A DNA stretch of 64,000 nt. Source: Knoellia sp. Soil729. GTDB taxonomy: Bacteria > Actinomycetota > Actinomycetes > Actinomycetales > Dermatophilaceae. Under the pieces are notes generated by a model. That model saw nothing but the letters and a program-made list of their open reading frames with translations. It was not told the origin of the DNA and did no database searches. Where the stretch lies: NCBI RefSeq assembly GCF_001427985.1, contig NZ_LMSA01000002.1:908544-972543 (forward strand). Reading direction: 5' to 3'. This document shows positions 8,688 to 16,907 of the stretch, piece by piece. Positions within the stretch are counted from its first letter, which is position 1. Every line of letters starts with the position of its first letter. Made by a program: the position numbers and the translations under genes.

Positions 8688-9679
8688 GCGCCCTCCCGGT
8701 CCGGCTCGTCGTAGCTGATGGTGTGGCACAACGCCGGCAGGCTGCCGTCGGCGAGGTTCCGCAGGACCACGGGCAGGTCCTCGAAGGGTGAGCAGCCGGT
8801 GAGGAGAACGTCGAACGCCGGGTCGCGCAGGAGCTCGAGGGCAAGCACGAGCCGGTCCCGCATCGACCGGTTCGCGCGTCGCGCCGGCGCCACCATGCCG
8901 ACCTGGCTCGCCCGGATCGACAACCGGCCCGAGTGGAACCTGCCCCCCAGGCTCAGCGTCACCTCGCCGTCGCCGTACCAGCTGAGGTCCAGCACGGTCC
9001 CCTCGTCGGCGAGGAGCTCGAGGGATCGCTGCAGACCAGCAGACGTCGCGCTGGCGTGGACCACGAGGTCTCGCCCGCCCAGCGCCACCTCCGGCAGGGC
9101 GAAGCCGGCGCCCAGCGCGGCTGCCACCTCCGCCCGCTGCTCGTCGACATCGACGACGGTGACCTCCACGCCGGGCATCCCGGCCAGCAGCCGGGCCACG
9201 CACAGCCCCACCATGCCGCCGCCCACGACCGCGACCCGGTCGCCGACCAGCGGCGCGGCATCCCAGAGTGCGTTGACGGCAGTCTCGACCGTTCCGGCAA
9301 GGACGGCCCGCGACGGCGGAACGCCCTCGGGCACCACCACGACCGCCTCGCGAGGGACGACATAGACCGTCTGGTGCGGGTGCAGGCAGAAGACGGTGCG
9401 CCCCACCAGGTCCGCCGACCCTTCCTCCACCACCCCGACGTTGAGGTAGCCGTACTTGACCGGCCCCGGGAAGGTGCCCTCCTGGAACGGAGCCAGCATC
9501 GCGGCATACTGCGAGGCCGGCACGCCACCACGGAAGACGAGCGTCTCGGTCCCCCTGCTCACCCCGGACCGCAGGCTGCGCACCCGAACCTCCCCCGGGC
9601 CCGGCGCAGCGAGCTCGACCGGCCGGATCTCACCGGCGCCGGGCTCGCGCAGCCAGAACGCTCGGGCCGTCTCCGTCAT
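8675..9679 (-). CDS. Zinc-type alcohol dehydrogenase (MDR superfamily)
   Basis: 334 aa. The N-terminal GroES-like fold contains [14 protein letters not shown] nucleotide-binding Rossmann motif [13 protein letters not shown] lies at 148-159. The usual catalytic zinc Cys is Ser41, so a classic zinc-dependent mechanism is doubtful. It may be a reductase-type MDR. It is the first gene of the nine-gene leftward operon, and the promoter should lie in 9680-9813. It presumably oxidises or reduces the operon's intermediate. Substrate unknown. Confidence 0.85.
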   Translation of the reverse strand: MTETARAFWLREPGAGEIRPVELAAPGPGEVRVRSLRSGVSRGTETLVFRGGVPASQYAAMLAPFQEGTFPGPVKYGYLNVGVVEEGSADLVGRTVFCLHPHQTVYVVPREAVVVVPEGVPPSRAVLAGTVETAVNALWDAAPLVGDRVAVVGGGMVGLCVARLLAGMPGVEVTVVDVDEQRAEVAAALGAGFALPEVALGGRDLVVHASATSAGLQRSLELLADEGTVLDLSWYGDGEVTLSLGGRFHSGRLSIRASQVGMVAPARRANRSMRDRLVLALELLRDPAFDVLLTGCSPFEDLPVVLRNLADGSLPALCHTISYDEPDREGACSA

Positions 9680-9813
9680 GGGCGTACCTGTCGCACAACT
9701 CAGTACACGACGCGGGGGCGCCAGCGGTTCACCCGGTGGTGAACCAGATGTCCGGCGCGACCGTGATGCATGGCAGTGGGACGATCGGGTCGTCCCGGAG
9801 CGGAGAAGACCTC
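9680..9813. promoter_or_regulatory. Divergent promoter region with palindrome
   Basis: 134 bases between the nine-gene operon (leftward) and the small membrane protein (rightward). It contains a perfect inverted repeat, GTTCACC (9727-9733), CGGT spacer, GGTGAAC (9738-9744). The repeat is a candidate operator for a dimeric regulator acting on one or both directions. No regulator gene lies in the operon. The palindrome is visible; the function is inferred. Confidence 0.45.
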
Positions 9814-10206
9814 ATGCGCATCCGGATCGTGACAGCACTGGCGGCCCTCGTGTCGGCGGCCGTGCACCTCATCCTGTTCTTCGACGGCTACAAGGACGTG
9901 GACGTCATCGGCCCCGCGTTCCTCACGAACGCGGTGGCCGGCGTGATCATCGCGGCGCTGCTCCTGCGGTGGCACCACTGGATCCCGGCGTTCCTCGTCG
10001 CAGGCTTCGGGGCGAGCACCCTGGGGGCGTTCGTCCTGTCCGCGACGGTGGGGCTGTTCGGGATCCACGAGAAGTGGACCGGTGGGTGGGTGCTCACCGC
10101 GGCCGTCGCCGAGGTCGTCTGCATCGTCGGTGGTCTCGTCCTCCTGAGCGAGCAGCTCCCTCTGCGAGAGCGGCTCCCCCTGCGGGAGCGGGCCGTCAGA
10201 CGTTGA
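9814..10206 (+). CDS. Small four-helix membrane protein
   Basis: 130 aa from the ATG at 9814, which follows GGAGAAG. An in-frame ATG at 9736 would pass through the divergent promoter and is not preferred. There are four hydrophobic segments (about 5-24, 32-55, 60-82, 92-112) and a short basic tail with the repeated PLRER. No catalytic motif. The family is not recognised with certainty, though it resembles small DUF4383-like actinobacterial membrane proteins. The 3' end overlaps the convergent anti-sigma gene by 11 bases. Confidence 0.7.
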   Translation: MRIRIVTALAALVSAAVHLILFFDGYKDVDVIGPAFLTNAVAGVIIAALLLRWHHWIPAFLVAGFGASTLGAFVLSATVGLFGIHEKWTGGWVLTAAVAEVVCIVGGLVLLSEQLPLRERLPLRERAVRR

Positions 10207-10894
10207 GCTGCAGGACGACGAGCCCGTCGGTCGTCTGCAGCTCCACTCGCTGGATGTCGTGCCGCTGGGCGGCCGTGGCCCCCTGCACGTGCATGGTGCG
10301 GCCCGGCAGCCCCTGCCAGGTCGCGACCTGCTCGGAGCGCCCGTCCGTGGTCCGGACCACGAGCGCATAGGTCGCATCGGGCCTCGCCTCGTACCCTCGC
10401 TCGGCCTCCTCGTAGGAGCACGTCAGGTCCACCCTGGTGCCCCACGCCACGCCCGCGAGCAGCAGGTCGGCCCGCACCGGGGTGTGCCCGACGGCCTCCA
10501 TCGCGACCCCCGGCGCCGGACTGCTCGCCGTCACTCTCGGTGCCGCGACCTGCTCGTCACGCCCGCCCAGGTCCGTGGCCACGGCCAGCGACCCCACGGC
10601 GACGGCCGCGACCGCCGCGGCGATCGCCGCAACCAGAGCCGACCTGCGCCGCTGCGAGGCGCGCACCTCGCGCACCAGTGCCGGCAGGAGGGTGGCGGGC
10701 ACCGGCGGGGGTGCCTCGGCCTCGAGGACTGCCGGGTCCACCTGCGCCAGAAGACCCGGTATGCCGGCCAGCTCGCGCACCGCGCTGCTGCAGTCCGCAC
10801 ACGTGGGGAGGTGGCGTTCGTAGGCCAGTCGCTCGGCCGGGGACAGGGACCCGAGGACGTAGGCAGCGTCGGCCTGCGCGAACTCACAGCTCAT
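10196..10894 (-). CDS. RskA-type zinc-finger anti-sigma factor
   Basis: 232 aa, ATG 10894 overlapping the sigma factor stop (ATGA, 10891-10894). The N-terminal zinc-associated anti-sigma motif is H28-LPT-C32-AD-C35 in YERHLPTCADC. A single transmembrane helix (about 85-106) and an extracytoplasmic RskA-like C-terminal domain follow. Such proteins hold an ECF sigma factor at the membrane until regulated proteolysis or redox change releases it. The HxxxCxxC finger suggests possible redox sensitivity. Partner is the adjacent ECF sigma factor. Confidence 0.92.
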   Translation of the reverse strand: MSCEFAQADAAYVLGSLSPAERLAYERHLPTCADCSSAVRELAGIPGLLAQVDPAVLEAEAPPPVPATLLPALVREVRASQRRRSALVAAIAAAVAAVAVGSLAVATDLGGRDEQVAAPRVTASSPAPGVAMEAVGHTPVRADLLLAGVAWGTRVDLTCSYEEAERGYEARPDATYALVVRTTDGRSEQVATWQGLPGRTMHVQGATAAQRHDIQRVELQTTDGLVVLQLNV

Positions 10895-11403
10895 GCCCCC
10901 ACCCCCATCTCCTGGAGCGCCAGACGCAGCGCCCGCAGAGCGTAGTGCGTCCTGGACTTCACTGTGCCCTCGGGGATGCCGAGCCGGTCGGCCGCCTGGG
11001 CGACCGACGCCCCCCGGAAGTAGCACTCGACGAGCACGGCGCGGTGGTCGGGCGAGAGGTTGAGCAGGGCGTCGGACACGACCCACGAGAGCAGGAGCTG
11101 GTCGGTCTCGTCGGTCGGTTCACGAACCTCGGGGACCTCCGCGACCGCCAGCTCGCCATGGATACGACGGGTGCGCCACTCGTCGATGACGATGTTGCGG
11201 GCGACGGTGAACAGCCACGACCGCACGGAGCCACGGCTCTCCTCGAGTCGGTCGCGGTTGCGCCAGGCGCGCAGCAGCGTCTCCTGGACGACGTCCTCGG
11301 CGTGCGCGTGGTCGCGCCCGGTGAGGCTCAGGCAGTAGCCCCACAGGGCGGCAGCATGTTCGTCGTGCAGCTGCTTCATCAGCACGGCGGCGCTCTCCGG
11401 CAT
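10891..11403 (-). CDS. ECF RNA polymerase sigma factor
   Basis: 170 aa. Region 2 (HAEDVVQETLLRAWRN, then SWLFTVARNIVIDEWR) and region 4 (LSPDHRAVLVECYFRG with helix-turn-helix SVAQAADRLGIPEGTVKSR) are intact. It is co-transcribed with its anti-sigma factor by a 4-base overlap, resembling the SigK/SigL groups. The initiating ATG lies inside an octamer copy (CGGCATAC, 11398-11405). Autoregulation is usual for this family, but no clear -35/-10 pair was identified upstream. Confidence 0.93.
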   Translation of the reverse strand: MPESAAVLMKQLHDEHAAALWGYCLSLTGRDHAHAEDVVQETLLRAWRNRDRLEESRGSVRSWLFTVARNIVIDEWRTRRIHGELAVAEVPEVREPTDETDQLLLSWVVSDALLNLSPDHRAVLVECYFRGASVAQAADRLGIPEGTVKSRTHYALRALRLALQEMGVGA

Positions 11404-11611
11404 ACGACCTCCTACCCATCCATACGCAGACCGGGGCCGCCCGGTTCACGGCGTGACCGCAACAGTCCTCCAGCCTGTCCCGCCCGGTCAACACGAGGTC
11501 TTGACGAGGTGGCGCAGCGGGCAGACGCTGAGCCCATGCCCACTCGCCTTCGGCGAGGACTGGCTGATCGTCGTCCTGTGGCAGCACCGCCCGGCAGACA
11601 GGTAGGCACCC
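11404..11611. promoter_or_regulatory. Divergent intergenic region, sigma factor and RidA
   Basis: 208 bases between the divergent ECF sigma and RidA genes. It should hold both promoters. A weak near-palindrome GTTCACGGCGTGAC lies near 11445. I see no other clear operator or RNA structure. Confidence 0.35.
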
Positions 11612-11992
11612 ATGCCACGTCAGATCATCACGACCTCGGCCGCACCCGGTTCGCCGCTCTACAGCCAAGGCGTGCGGGCCGGTGCCCACGTCGTCCTCTC
11701 CGGGATCGTCGGCATCGACCCTGCCACAGGCGCTCTCGCGGGCGCGACCATCGAGGCCCAGACCCGTCAGGCCCTCACGAACTGCGAGGCCATCCTCCAC
11801 GCGGGCGATGCCGCCCTTGACGACGTCATCGAGGTCGGGATCCTGCTGACCCGCCCTGAGGACTTCGCCGCCATGAACGCGGAGTACGCGCGGTGGTTCC
11901 CCATCGACCCGCCCACTCGCTACGTCGCCCGCCTGGGCGTCGACCTGCCCGGCCTGCTCGTCTCGATCCGCATGACGGCCTTCACGGGCTGA
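11612..11992 (+). CDS. RidA family reactive intermediate deaminase
   Basis: 126 aa, matching the usual 125-130 aa of the YjgF/YER057c/UK114 family. It contains YSQGVRAGAHVVLSG and C-terminal PTRYVARLGVDLPGLLVSI, with R103 at the position of the carboxylate-binding Arg (E. coli Arg105). RidA trimers hydrolyse enamine/imine intermediates made by PLP enzymes. It is a single-gene unit and its stop is 19 bases from the convergent kinase stop. Specificity (archetypal RidA or another Rid subfamily) cannot be decided here. Confidence 0.88.
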   Translation: MPRQIITTSAAPGSPLYSQGVRAGAHVVLSGIVGIDPATGALAGATIEAQTRQALTNCEAILHAGDAALDDVIEVGILLTRPEDFAAMNAEYARWFPIDPPTRYVARLGVDLPGLLVSIRMTAFTG

Positions 11993-12011
11993 GGGCCTGC
12001 CAGCCCCAAGT

Positions 12012-12947
12012 TCAGGACCCTTGGACGCTCTCGTTGCGCACGGGCGGGTAGGGCGTGAACATGCCGTCCGGAAGGCCTGCCACCACGGGGCTGACCGCGG
12101 AGGCCGCGCCCTTGACGAGGTGCGCGGGCGCCGTGCCGGCGGGCAGCCGCAAGGCCTCTGCGAACGCCGCGGCGTCGGCCGGGCGCTGCTCGGGCAGCTT
12201 GGCGAGACCGGCCAGGACGACCGTGCGCAGCGGCTCGGGCACGGTGTCGGGCAGCTGCGGTGCGGGCTGACCCACGTGCGCGAGGGCCGTCGTGATCATC
12301 GACTCGCCCGCAAACGGCCGGCTGCCGGTGAGCATCTCGAACCCGACGACCGCCAGTGCATAGATGTCGCTGGCGGGGCCGGCAGGGCGGCCCTGGACCT
12401 GCTCGGGCGACAGGTAGTGCGCCGTCCCGAGCATCTCGCCGGTCTGGGTCAGGGCGGAGCCCGCCATCGCCTTGGAGATTCCGAAGTCGGTCAGCCGCGC
12501 ATAGCCGTCGGCGTCGACCATGATGTTGGCCGGCTTCACGTCGCGGTGGACGACCCCGGCGTCGTGCGCGGTCTGCAGGGCCAGCGCCGCCTGGTAGAGG
12601 ATCTCGGTCACCTGGTCGGGTGGCAGCGGTCCGCGCTTGCCGATGACTGCCGACAGCGGCTCGCCGTCGATGAGCTCCATCACGAGGAAGGCCGAGTGCT
12701 CGCCCTCGCCGAAGTCGTGCACGGTGACGATGTTGGGGTGCTGGAGCCCGGCAGAGTTCACCGCCTCGACGCGGAAGCGCTCGATGAAGGACTCGTCACC
12801 CTTCGCGTCGGGCCGAAGGACCTTGACGGCAACAGGTCGCTGGAGCCGCTCGTCCAGCGCACGCCACACCTGACCCATTCCGCCCTCGGCGATGAGCTCC
12901 TCGAGCCGGTAGCGGTCGGTCAGCAGCAGTCCCGGTGCGTAGTTCAC
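12012..12947 (-). CDS. Soluble serine/threonine protein kinase
   Basis: 311 aa Hanks-type kinase. It has the Gly loop LIAEGGMGQVW (18-28), catalytic Lys K42 in VAVKVLR, alpha-C Glu E62, HRDVKPAN (134-141), DFG (154-156) and an activation loop with Thr residues before GTAHYLSPEQ. Unlike PknA/PknB it ends soon after the kinase domain, with no transmembrane helix, PASTA or other sensor domain, so it should be cytosolic. It may form a unit with the adjacent TPR-like membrane protein upstream. Substrates are unknown. Confidence 0.92.
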   Translation of the reverse strand: MNYAPGLLLTDRYRLEELIAEGGMGQVWRALDERLQRPVAVKVLRPDAKGDESFIERFRVEAVNSAGLQHPNIVTVHDFGEGEHSAFLVMELIDGEPLSAVIGKRGPLPPDQVTEILYQAALALQTAHDAGVVHRDVKPANIMVDADGYARLTDFGISKAMAGSALTQTGEMLGTAHYLSPEQVQGRPAGPASDIYALAVVGFEMLTGSRPFAGESMITTALAHVGQPAPQLPDTVPEPLRTVVLAGLAKLPEQRPADAAAFAEALRLPAGTAPAHLVKGAASAVSPVVAGLPDGMFTPYPPVRNESVQGS

Positions 12948-13121
12948 AGGCGGTCCCCGGACCCGCTGGCGGCGAAGGAAGGAGCGGGTGTGGAGAGGCA
13001 GGGGCGAGCAGTGGTCACGAGGGTCCTGAGCGAGCGGGCTCCCTCCACAGTGGAAGGAGGACAGAACACCATTGTCGCAGGTCGCACGCCTCCCGGGGAC
13101 CGCAACAGCCTGCGAGATGGC

Positions 13122-13141
13122 GGCCTCGGCCGACCGAGGTC
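13122..13141 (-). terminator. Possible short terminator hairpin
   Basis: GGCCTCGG and CCGAGGTC (one mismatch) flank a CCGA loop directly at the stop of the 13140-13733 gene. The stem is short and no T-run follows, so this is a weak call. The rest of 12948-13121 shows nothing recognisable. Confidence 0.25.
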
Positions 13142-13733
13142 AGCCTCCGGGAACCATCCAGCGCAGGATCTGCACCAGCCCGACGACGGCGCACACCACG
13201 ACGATCGCCGCGATGACCCAGGCGATGATCTGGGCCGCGTCGATCCCGCCACCGGACCCCGAGGACGCCCCGGTCTCGGACGAGGAGGAGGACGCGACGC
13301 CGGAACCCGCGGGGTCGACCGTCGGGCCGGTGCTCGCGCGCGCCTCGAGCGCCTTGGACCTCAGCGCCTCGACCTTCTTGGACCGCGGCTCCTGACGCAC
13401 CGAGCGGGGCAGCGAGCGCCACATCGCGCCGAAGTCGTCGCCGTGCGAGGACCGCCAGGCGTCGACGGCGGCCTCGACCTCGGGCCCCTTGACGCCGGCA
13501 CCGAACCACGCCGCACCGGCCGCCGGGAGGTCGCCCATGCCGTGGTGCACCTCGCCGAGCAGCCGCAGCGCCTCGACGTCGCGCTCCTCGCGCACGTGCG
13601 CGGCGAGCAGGTCCCGGGCCACCCACAGCTGGTGGGCGTCGATGGCGTCGTGCGCCGACGCCACCACGGAGCTGGTCTCGTCCTGTGCGGTGGCATCAGC
13701 GGACGACGTCGACTGGGAGGGCAGGTCAGGCAT
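13140..13733 (-). CDS. DUF6584-like protein with C-terminal transmembrane helix
   Basis: 197 aa from the ATG at 13733. A further-upstream start at 13832 would read a Cys/Arg-rich non-conserved segment and the octamer hairpin. Residues 28-90 form a helical, TPR-like pair (LWVARDLLAAHV, EALRLLGEVHHGMGDLPAAGAAWFGAG). A basic helix follows (105-132), then a Ser/Gly-rich linker (140-163) and one transmembrane helix (167-190) near the C-terminus. It resembles uncharacterised actinobacterial DUF6584 proteins. It sits just upstream of the soluble kinase on the same strand and may be a substrate or partner. Function unknown. Confidence 0.65.
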   Translation of the reverse strand: MPDLPSQSTSSADATAQDETSSVVASAHDAIDAHQLWVARDLLAAHVREERDVEALRLLGEVHHGMGDLPAAGAAWFGAGVKGPEVEAAVDAWRSSHGDDFGAMWRSLPRSVRQEPRSKKVEALRSKALEARASTGPTVDPAGSGVASSSSSETGASSGSGGGIDAAQIIAWVIAAIVVVCAVVGLVQILRWMVPGG

Positions 13734-13919
13734 GAGATCCAGCGAACCACACGACCGCACCGGTCTCGATGACCGGCACACGCGGCATACCGCCGCGTTC
13801 CGTCGTTTTCGCGTATGCCGTCCGCCCACCACACGTGGCCGGCGCCACTGAGCGTGCGCTCAGTCACAAACCTGGGACCCGCCTTGCCGGGGTGTACTCA
13901 CCAGTAGCACCATGGCGGT
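13734..13919. promoter_or_regulatory. Divergent region with inverted octamer pair
   Basis: 186 bases between the DUF6584-like gene and the acyl-CoA dehydrogenase. CGGCATAC (13783-13790) and GTATGCCG (13813-13820) are exact inverse complements separated by 22 bases and could form a hairpin. A TTTTC run lies in the loop. Promoters for both genes must be here. No further operator is recognised. Confidence 0.4.
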
Positions 13920-15806
13920 ATGGGCCACTACAAGAGCAACCTGCGCGACATCGAGTTCAACCTCTTCGAGGTGCTCGGTCGCGGTGACGTCCTGGGCCAC
14001 GGCCCCTACGAGGACCTCGACTCCGACACCGCACGCGAGATGCTCAAGGAGATGGCGCGCCTCTCCGAGCACGAGCTCGCCGAGTCCTTCCAGGACGCCG
14101 ACCGCAACCCGCCGGTCTATGACCCGCAGTCGCAGACCGTGACGATGCCGGAGTCGTTCAAGAAGTCCTACAAGGCCTACCGCGACAGTGGCTTCTGGGG
14201 CGTCGACCTGCCGGCAGACCTCGGCGGCACCGTCGCGCCACCCAGCCTGCGCTGGGCCATGAACGAGCTCATCCTCGGCGCCAACCCTGCCGTGGCGATG
14301 TTCAACGCGTCCTACGGCTTCGCCAAGCTCCTGCACATCATGGGCACCGAGGACCAGCGCAAGCTCGCCCGCTGGATCGTCGAGAAGGACTGGCACTGCA
14401 CGATGGTGCTCACCGAGCCCGACGCGGGTTCGGACGTCGGCGCCGGTCGCACCAGGGCGACGCAGAACGAGGACGGCACCTGGGACATCACCGGCGTCAA
14501 GCGCTTCATCACCAGCGCCGAGTCCGACATGGTCGACAACGTCGTCCACTTCGTCCTCGCCCGCCCCGAGGGCGCCGGTCCCGGCACCAAGGGCCTCTCG
14601 CTCTTCATCCTCAGCAAGTACGACGTCGACCTCGAGACCGGTGAGCTCGGCGAGCGCAACGGCGTCTACGTGACCAACGTCGAGAAGAAGATGGGCCTCA
14701 AGGTCTCCACGACCTGCGAACTCACCTTCGGTGGCGACAAGCCCGCGACCGGAACGCTGCTCGGCGACGTCCACGACGGCATCGCCCAGATGTTCCGCGT
14801 CATCGAGAACGCCCGCATGCTCGTCGGCACCAAGGCCATCGCGACCCTGTCCACCGGCTACCTCAACGCGCTCGAGTACGCCAAGGAGCGCGTCCAGGGC
14901 GCCGACCTCACGCAGCAGACCGACAAGTCCGCGCCGCGCGTGACGATCACCCACCACCCCGACGTGCGCCGCAGCCTCATGCTGCAGAAGGCGTACGCCG
15001 AGGGCCTGCGCGCGCTCGTGCTCTACACCGCGGCGCAGCAGGACATCGTCGACACCGAGCAGCTGCGCACCGGCGCCGAGTCGCTCGAGCACGGCACCCC
15101 CGCCGAGCTCGCCAACCGCGTCAACGACCTGCTGCTCCCGATCGTCAAGGGCCTGGGCTCCGAGCGTGCCTGGGTGCTGCTCGGCACCGAGTCGCTGCAG
15201 ACGTTCGGCGGGTCCGGCTTCCTGCAGGACTACCCGGTCGAGCAGTATGTCCGCGACGCCAAGATCGACACCCTCTACGAGGGCACGACCGCGATCCAGG
15301 GCCTCGACTTCTTCTTCCGCAAGATCATCAAGGACAAGGCCCAGGCCCTGACCACGATCTCGATGCAGATCCAGGAGTTCGCCAAGGACCTCGGAGGACA
15401 CGGCGGCCGACTCGACCGCGAGCGCGAGCTGCTCGGCGAGGGCCTCGAGAACGTCCAGGGCATCCTGGGCTACATGGTCGGCGAGCTCATGAAGTCCGAC
15501 CCGCGACAGGGCGGTGACGTCAGCAACCTCTACAAGGTCGGGCAGAACACGACCCGGCTGCTCCTGGGCGCCGGCGACCTCGTCGTCGGTTGGCTGCTCC
15601 TGCGCCAGGCCGACATCGCCCTCACGGCGCTCGAGGGAGAGGGGAGCGAGACGTCCCTTTCGGAGAAGGACACAGACTTCTACACCGGCAAGGTCGCGGC
15701 GGCGCAGTTCTACGCCCGCCAGGTGCTGCCCCGCCTCGCGGCCGAGCGCACGATGGCCGAGGCCACGGACAACGAGCTCATGGACGTGCCCGAGTCCGCC
15801 TTCTGA
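13920..15806 (+). CDS. Long-type acyl-CoA dehydrogenase (FadE-like)
   Basis: 628 aa, much longer than the usual 380-400 aa ACAD. It has the ACAD N-terminal extension with the [15 protein letters not shown] region, an FAD/acyl-binding middle domain ([17 protein letters not shown], 165-180; [10 protein letters not shown], 192-201), catalytic Glu E454 in [10 protein letters not shown], and a C-terminal ACAD_C-like extension after about residue 475. Such proteins catalyse the first step of beta-oxidation and pass electrons to ETF. It is a monocistronic unit followed by a strong hairpin (15830-15865). Chain-length preference is not predictable here. Confidence 0.92.
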   Translation: MGHYKSNLRDIEFNLFEVLGRGDVLGHGPYEDLDSDTAREMLKEMARLSEHELAESFQDADRNPPVYDPQSQTVTMPESFKKSYKAYRDSGFWGVDLPADLGGTVAPPSLRWAMNELILGANPAVAMFNASYGFAKLLHIMGTEDQRKLARWIVEKDWHCTMVLTEPDAGSDVGAGRTRATQNEDGTWDITGVKRFITSAESDMVDNVVHFVLARPEGAGPGTKGLSLFILSKYDVDLETGELGERNGVYVTNVEKKMGLKVSTTCELTFGGDKPATGTLLGDVHDGIAQMFRVIENARMLVGTKAIATLSTGYLNALEYAKERVQGADLTQQTDKSAPRVTITHHPDVRRSLMLQKAYAEGLRALVLYTAAQQDIVDTEQLRTGAESLEHGTPAELANRVNDLLLPIVKGLGSERAWVLLGTESLQTFGGSGFLQDYPVEQYVRDAKIDTLYEGTTAIQGLDFFFRKIIKDKAQALTTISMQIQEFAKDLGGHGGRLDRERELLGEGLENVQGILGYMVGELMKSDPRQGGDVSNLYKVGQNTTRLLLGAGDLVVGWLLLRQADIALTALEGEGSETSLSEKDTDFYTGKVAAAQFYARQVLPRLAAERTMAEATDNELMDVPESAF

Positions 15807-15829
15807 CTCAAGGGCCACCAGAACGACCC

Positions 15830-15865
15830 GGTATGCCGGCCGCTCACCTTGCCGGCCGGCATACC
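15830..15865 (+). terminator. Terminator-like hairpin built from two octamer copies
   Basis: GGTATGCCGGCCG (15830-15842) and CGGCCGGCATACC (15853-15865) make a perfect 13-bp stem with a 10-base loop, 24 bases after the dehydrogenase stop. The outer part of each arm is the genome-wide octamer GTATGCCG in inverted orientation. No T-run follows. Confidence 0.6.
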
Positions 15866-15973
15866 TGCGTCTCGGTCCCGGATTCGCGAGGATGGGTGTC
15901 GAGATCGGCCCGCCTCGCTCGTCAGGGTGGTGAGGGCCGGCGACTGAACCGGCCACCGTGACAAGGAGCAGCC

Positions 15974-16327
15974 ATGGCGCAGTACCTCATCTACTTCAAC
16001 CAGCAGTGGGTCGGGGAGCACCCGCCCGAGTGGTTCCTCAGCCGCGTCGAGCCCTCGATGGCGGTCATCGAGGAGATGAAGGCGGCCGGGGTCTACGTGT
16101 TCGCCGGTGGGCTCGAGGAGGACGGCCCCATCTACACGGCCGACGCGACGAGTGGCACCGTGACGGTCACCGACGGCCCCTTCGCCGAGACGACCGAGCA
16201 GCTCGGCGGGTTCACCGTCATCGACGTGCCCGACGACGACAGTGCGAAGTTCTGGGCGGGCAGGCAGGCGCAGGGGTGCGGCTGGCCGCAGGAGGTCCGC
16301 AGGATCGGGGCCCCGCCGGAGCTCTGA
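15974..16327 (+). CDS. YCII-domain (DGPF) protein
   Basis: 117 aa single-domain protein with the conserved TDGPFAETTEQLGGF block (52-66) typical of the YCII/DGPF family, a dimeric alpha-beta barrel related to muconolactone isomerase folds. An upstream AAGGAG lies just before the ATG. The family is often paired with ECF sigma factors in actinobacteria, but none is adjacent here. Biochemical function is not established for this subgroup. Confidence 0.85.
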   Translation: MAQYLIYFNQQWVGEHPPEWFLSRVEPSMAVIEEMKAAGVYVFAGGLEEDGPIYTADATSGTVTVTDGPFAETTEQLGGFTVIDVPDDDSAKFWAGRQAQGCGWPQEVRRIGAPPEL

Positions 16328-16428
16328 CCCCAGGTCGGCGCACCCACGACGCGGAAACCGTCAGAGGTCGCGGATAGTGCCGCGCCGTCTCCCGACTTCC
16401 CCGTCGTCCAGCCCGTCCCGCGGACGCA

Positions 16429-16461
16429 CGAACGCCCCGGTGGCGAGCACCGGGGCGTTCG
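16429..16461. terminator. Bidirectional terminator
   Basis: Perfect 12-bp stem CGAACGCCCCGG / CCGGGGCGTTCG with a 9-base loop, lying between the convergent YCII and DUF6458-like genes. No long T-run in either direction, typical for high-GC hosts. Confidence 0.75.
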
Positions 16462-16489
16462 GGAGGACCGGCGTGTGCCGGGTCTCGAG

Positions 16490-16750
16490 TCAGAGACGCG
16501 AGTCCGGGTCGACGCGGGTCTCGTCAACCCGCGAGCCGGTGGTGGGGTCGACCTGCGACGAGCGGGTCGCGGTGTATCCCGCCGGACGGGCCCGGCCGCG
16601 CATCGCGAAGGAGAGCAGGATGGCCAGCACTCCCGCAGCGATGAGGATCCAGCCGAGCATGCCGTCGTCCATCCCCGGGATGTCCACCTGCAGGACGAAC
16701 GCGAGGATCGCACCGATCACGATGAGGACGATTCCGAGTCCGATGTACAT
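16490..16750 (-). CDS. DUF6458-like small membrane protein
   Basis: 86 aa with two transmembrane helices (MYIGLGIVLIVIGAILAFVL, then GMLGWILIAAGVLAILLSF) and a polar tail with RSSQVDPTTGSRVDETRVD. This matches the DUF6458 pattern in actinobacteria: a G-rich first helix, a short acidic loop and a second helix. Function unknown. Divergent from the PAP2 gene, with 157 bases (16751-16907) holding both promoters and nothing else I recognise. Confidence 0.75.
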   Translation of the reverse strand: MYIGLGIVLIVIGAILAFVLQVDIPGMDDGMLGWILIAAGVLAILLSFAMRGRARPAGYTATRSSQVDPTTGSRVDETRVDPDSRL

Positions 16751-16907
16751 GGGTCACTCCTTGTGGCCGTGTCCGGGAAAAGGGGTCCCGGATCGGGAAC
16801 CAACTCTACGCCGTGAAGCCTCTGACCTGCGGTTTCGCCACCCACTCATCCGCGCCTGTCTCGGGGCCGGTGATCGACGCCGTGCCTCCCGTCCGGATAA
16901 TCACCGG

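Noticed and set aside
13860-15956. Long leftward ORF of about 698 codons opposite the acyl-CoA dehydrogenase
   Set aside because: It is a high-GC shadow frame of a clearly recognisable gene. Its sequence is Leu/Val/Glu/Gly-biased with no domain and no ribosome-binding site.
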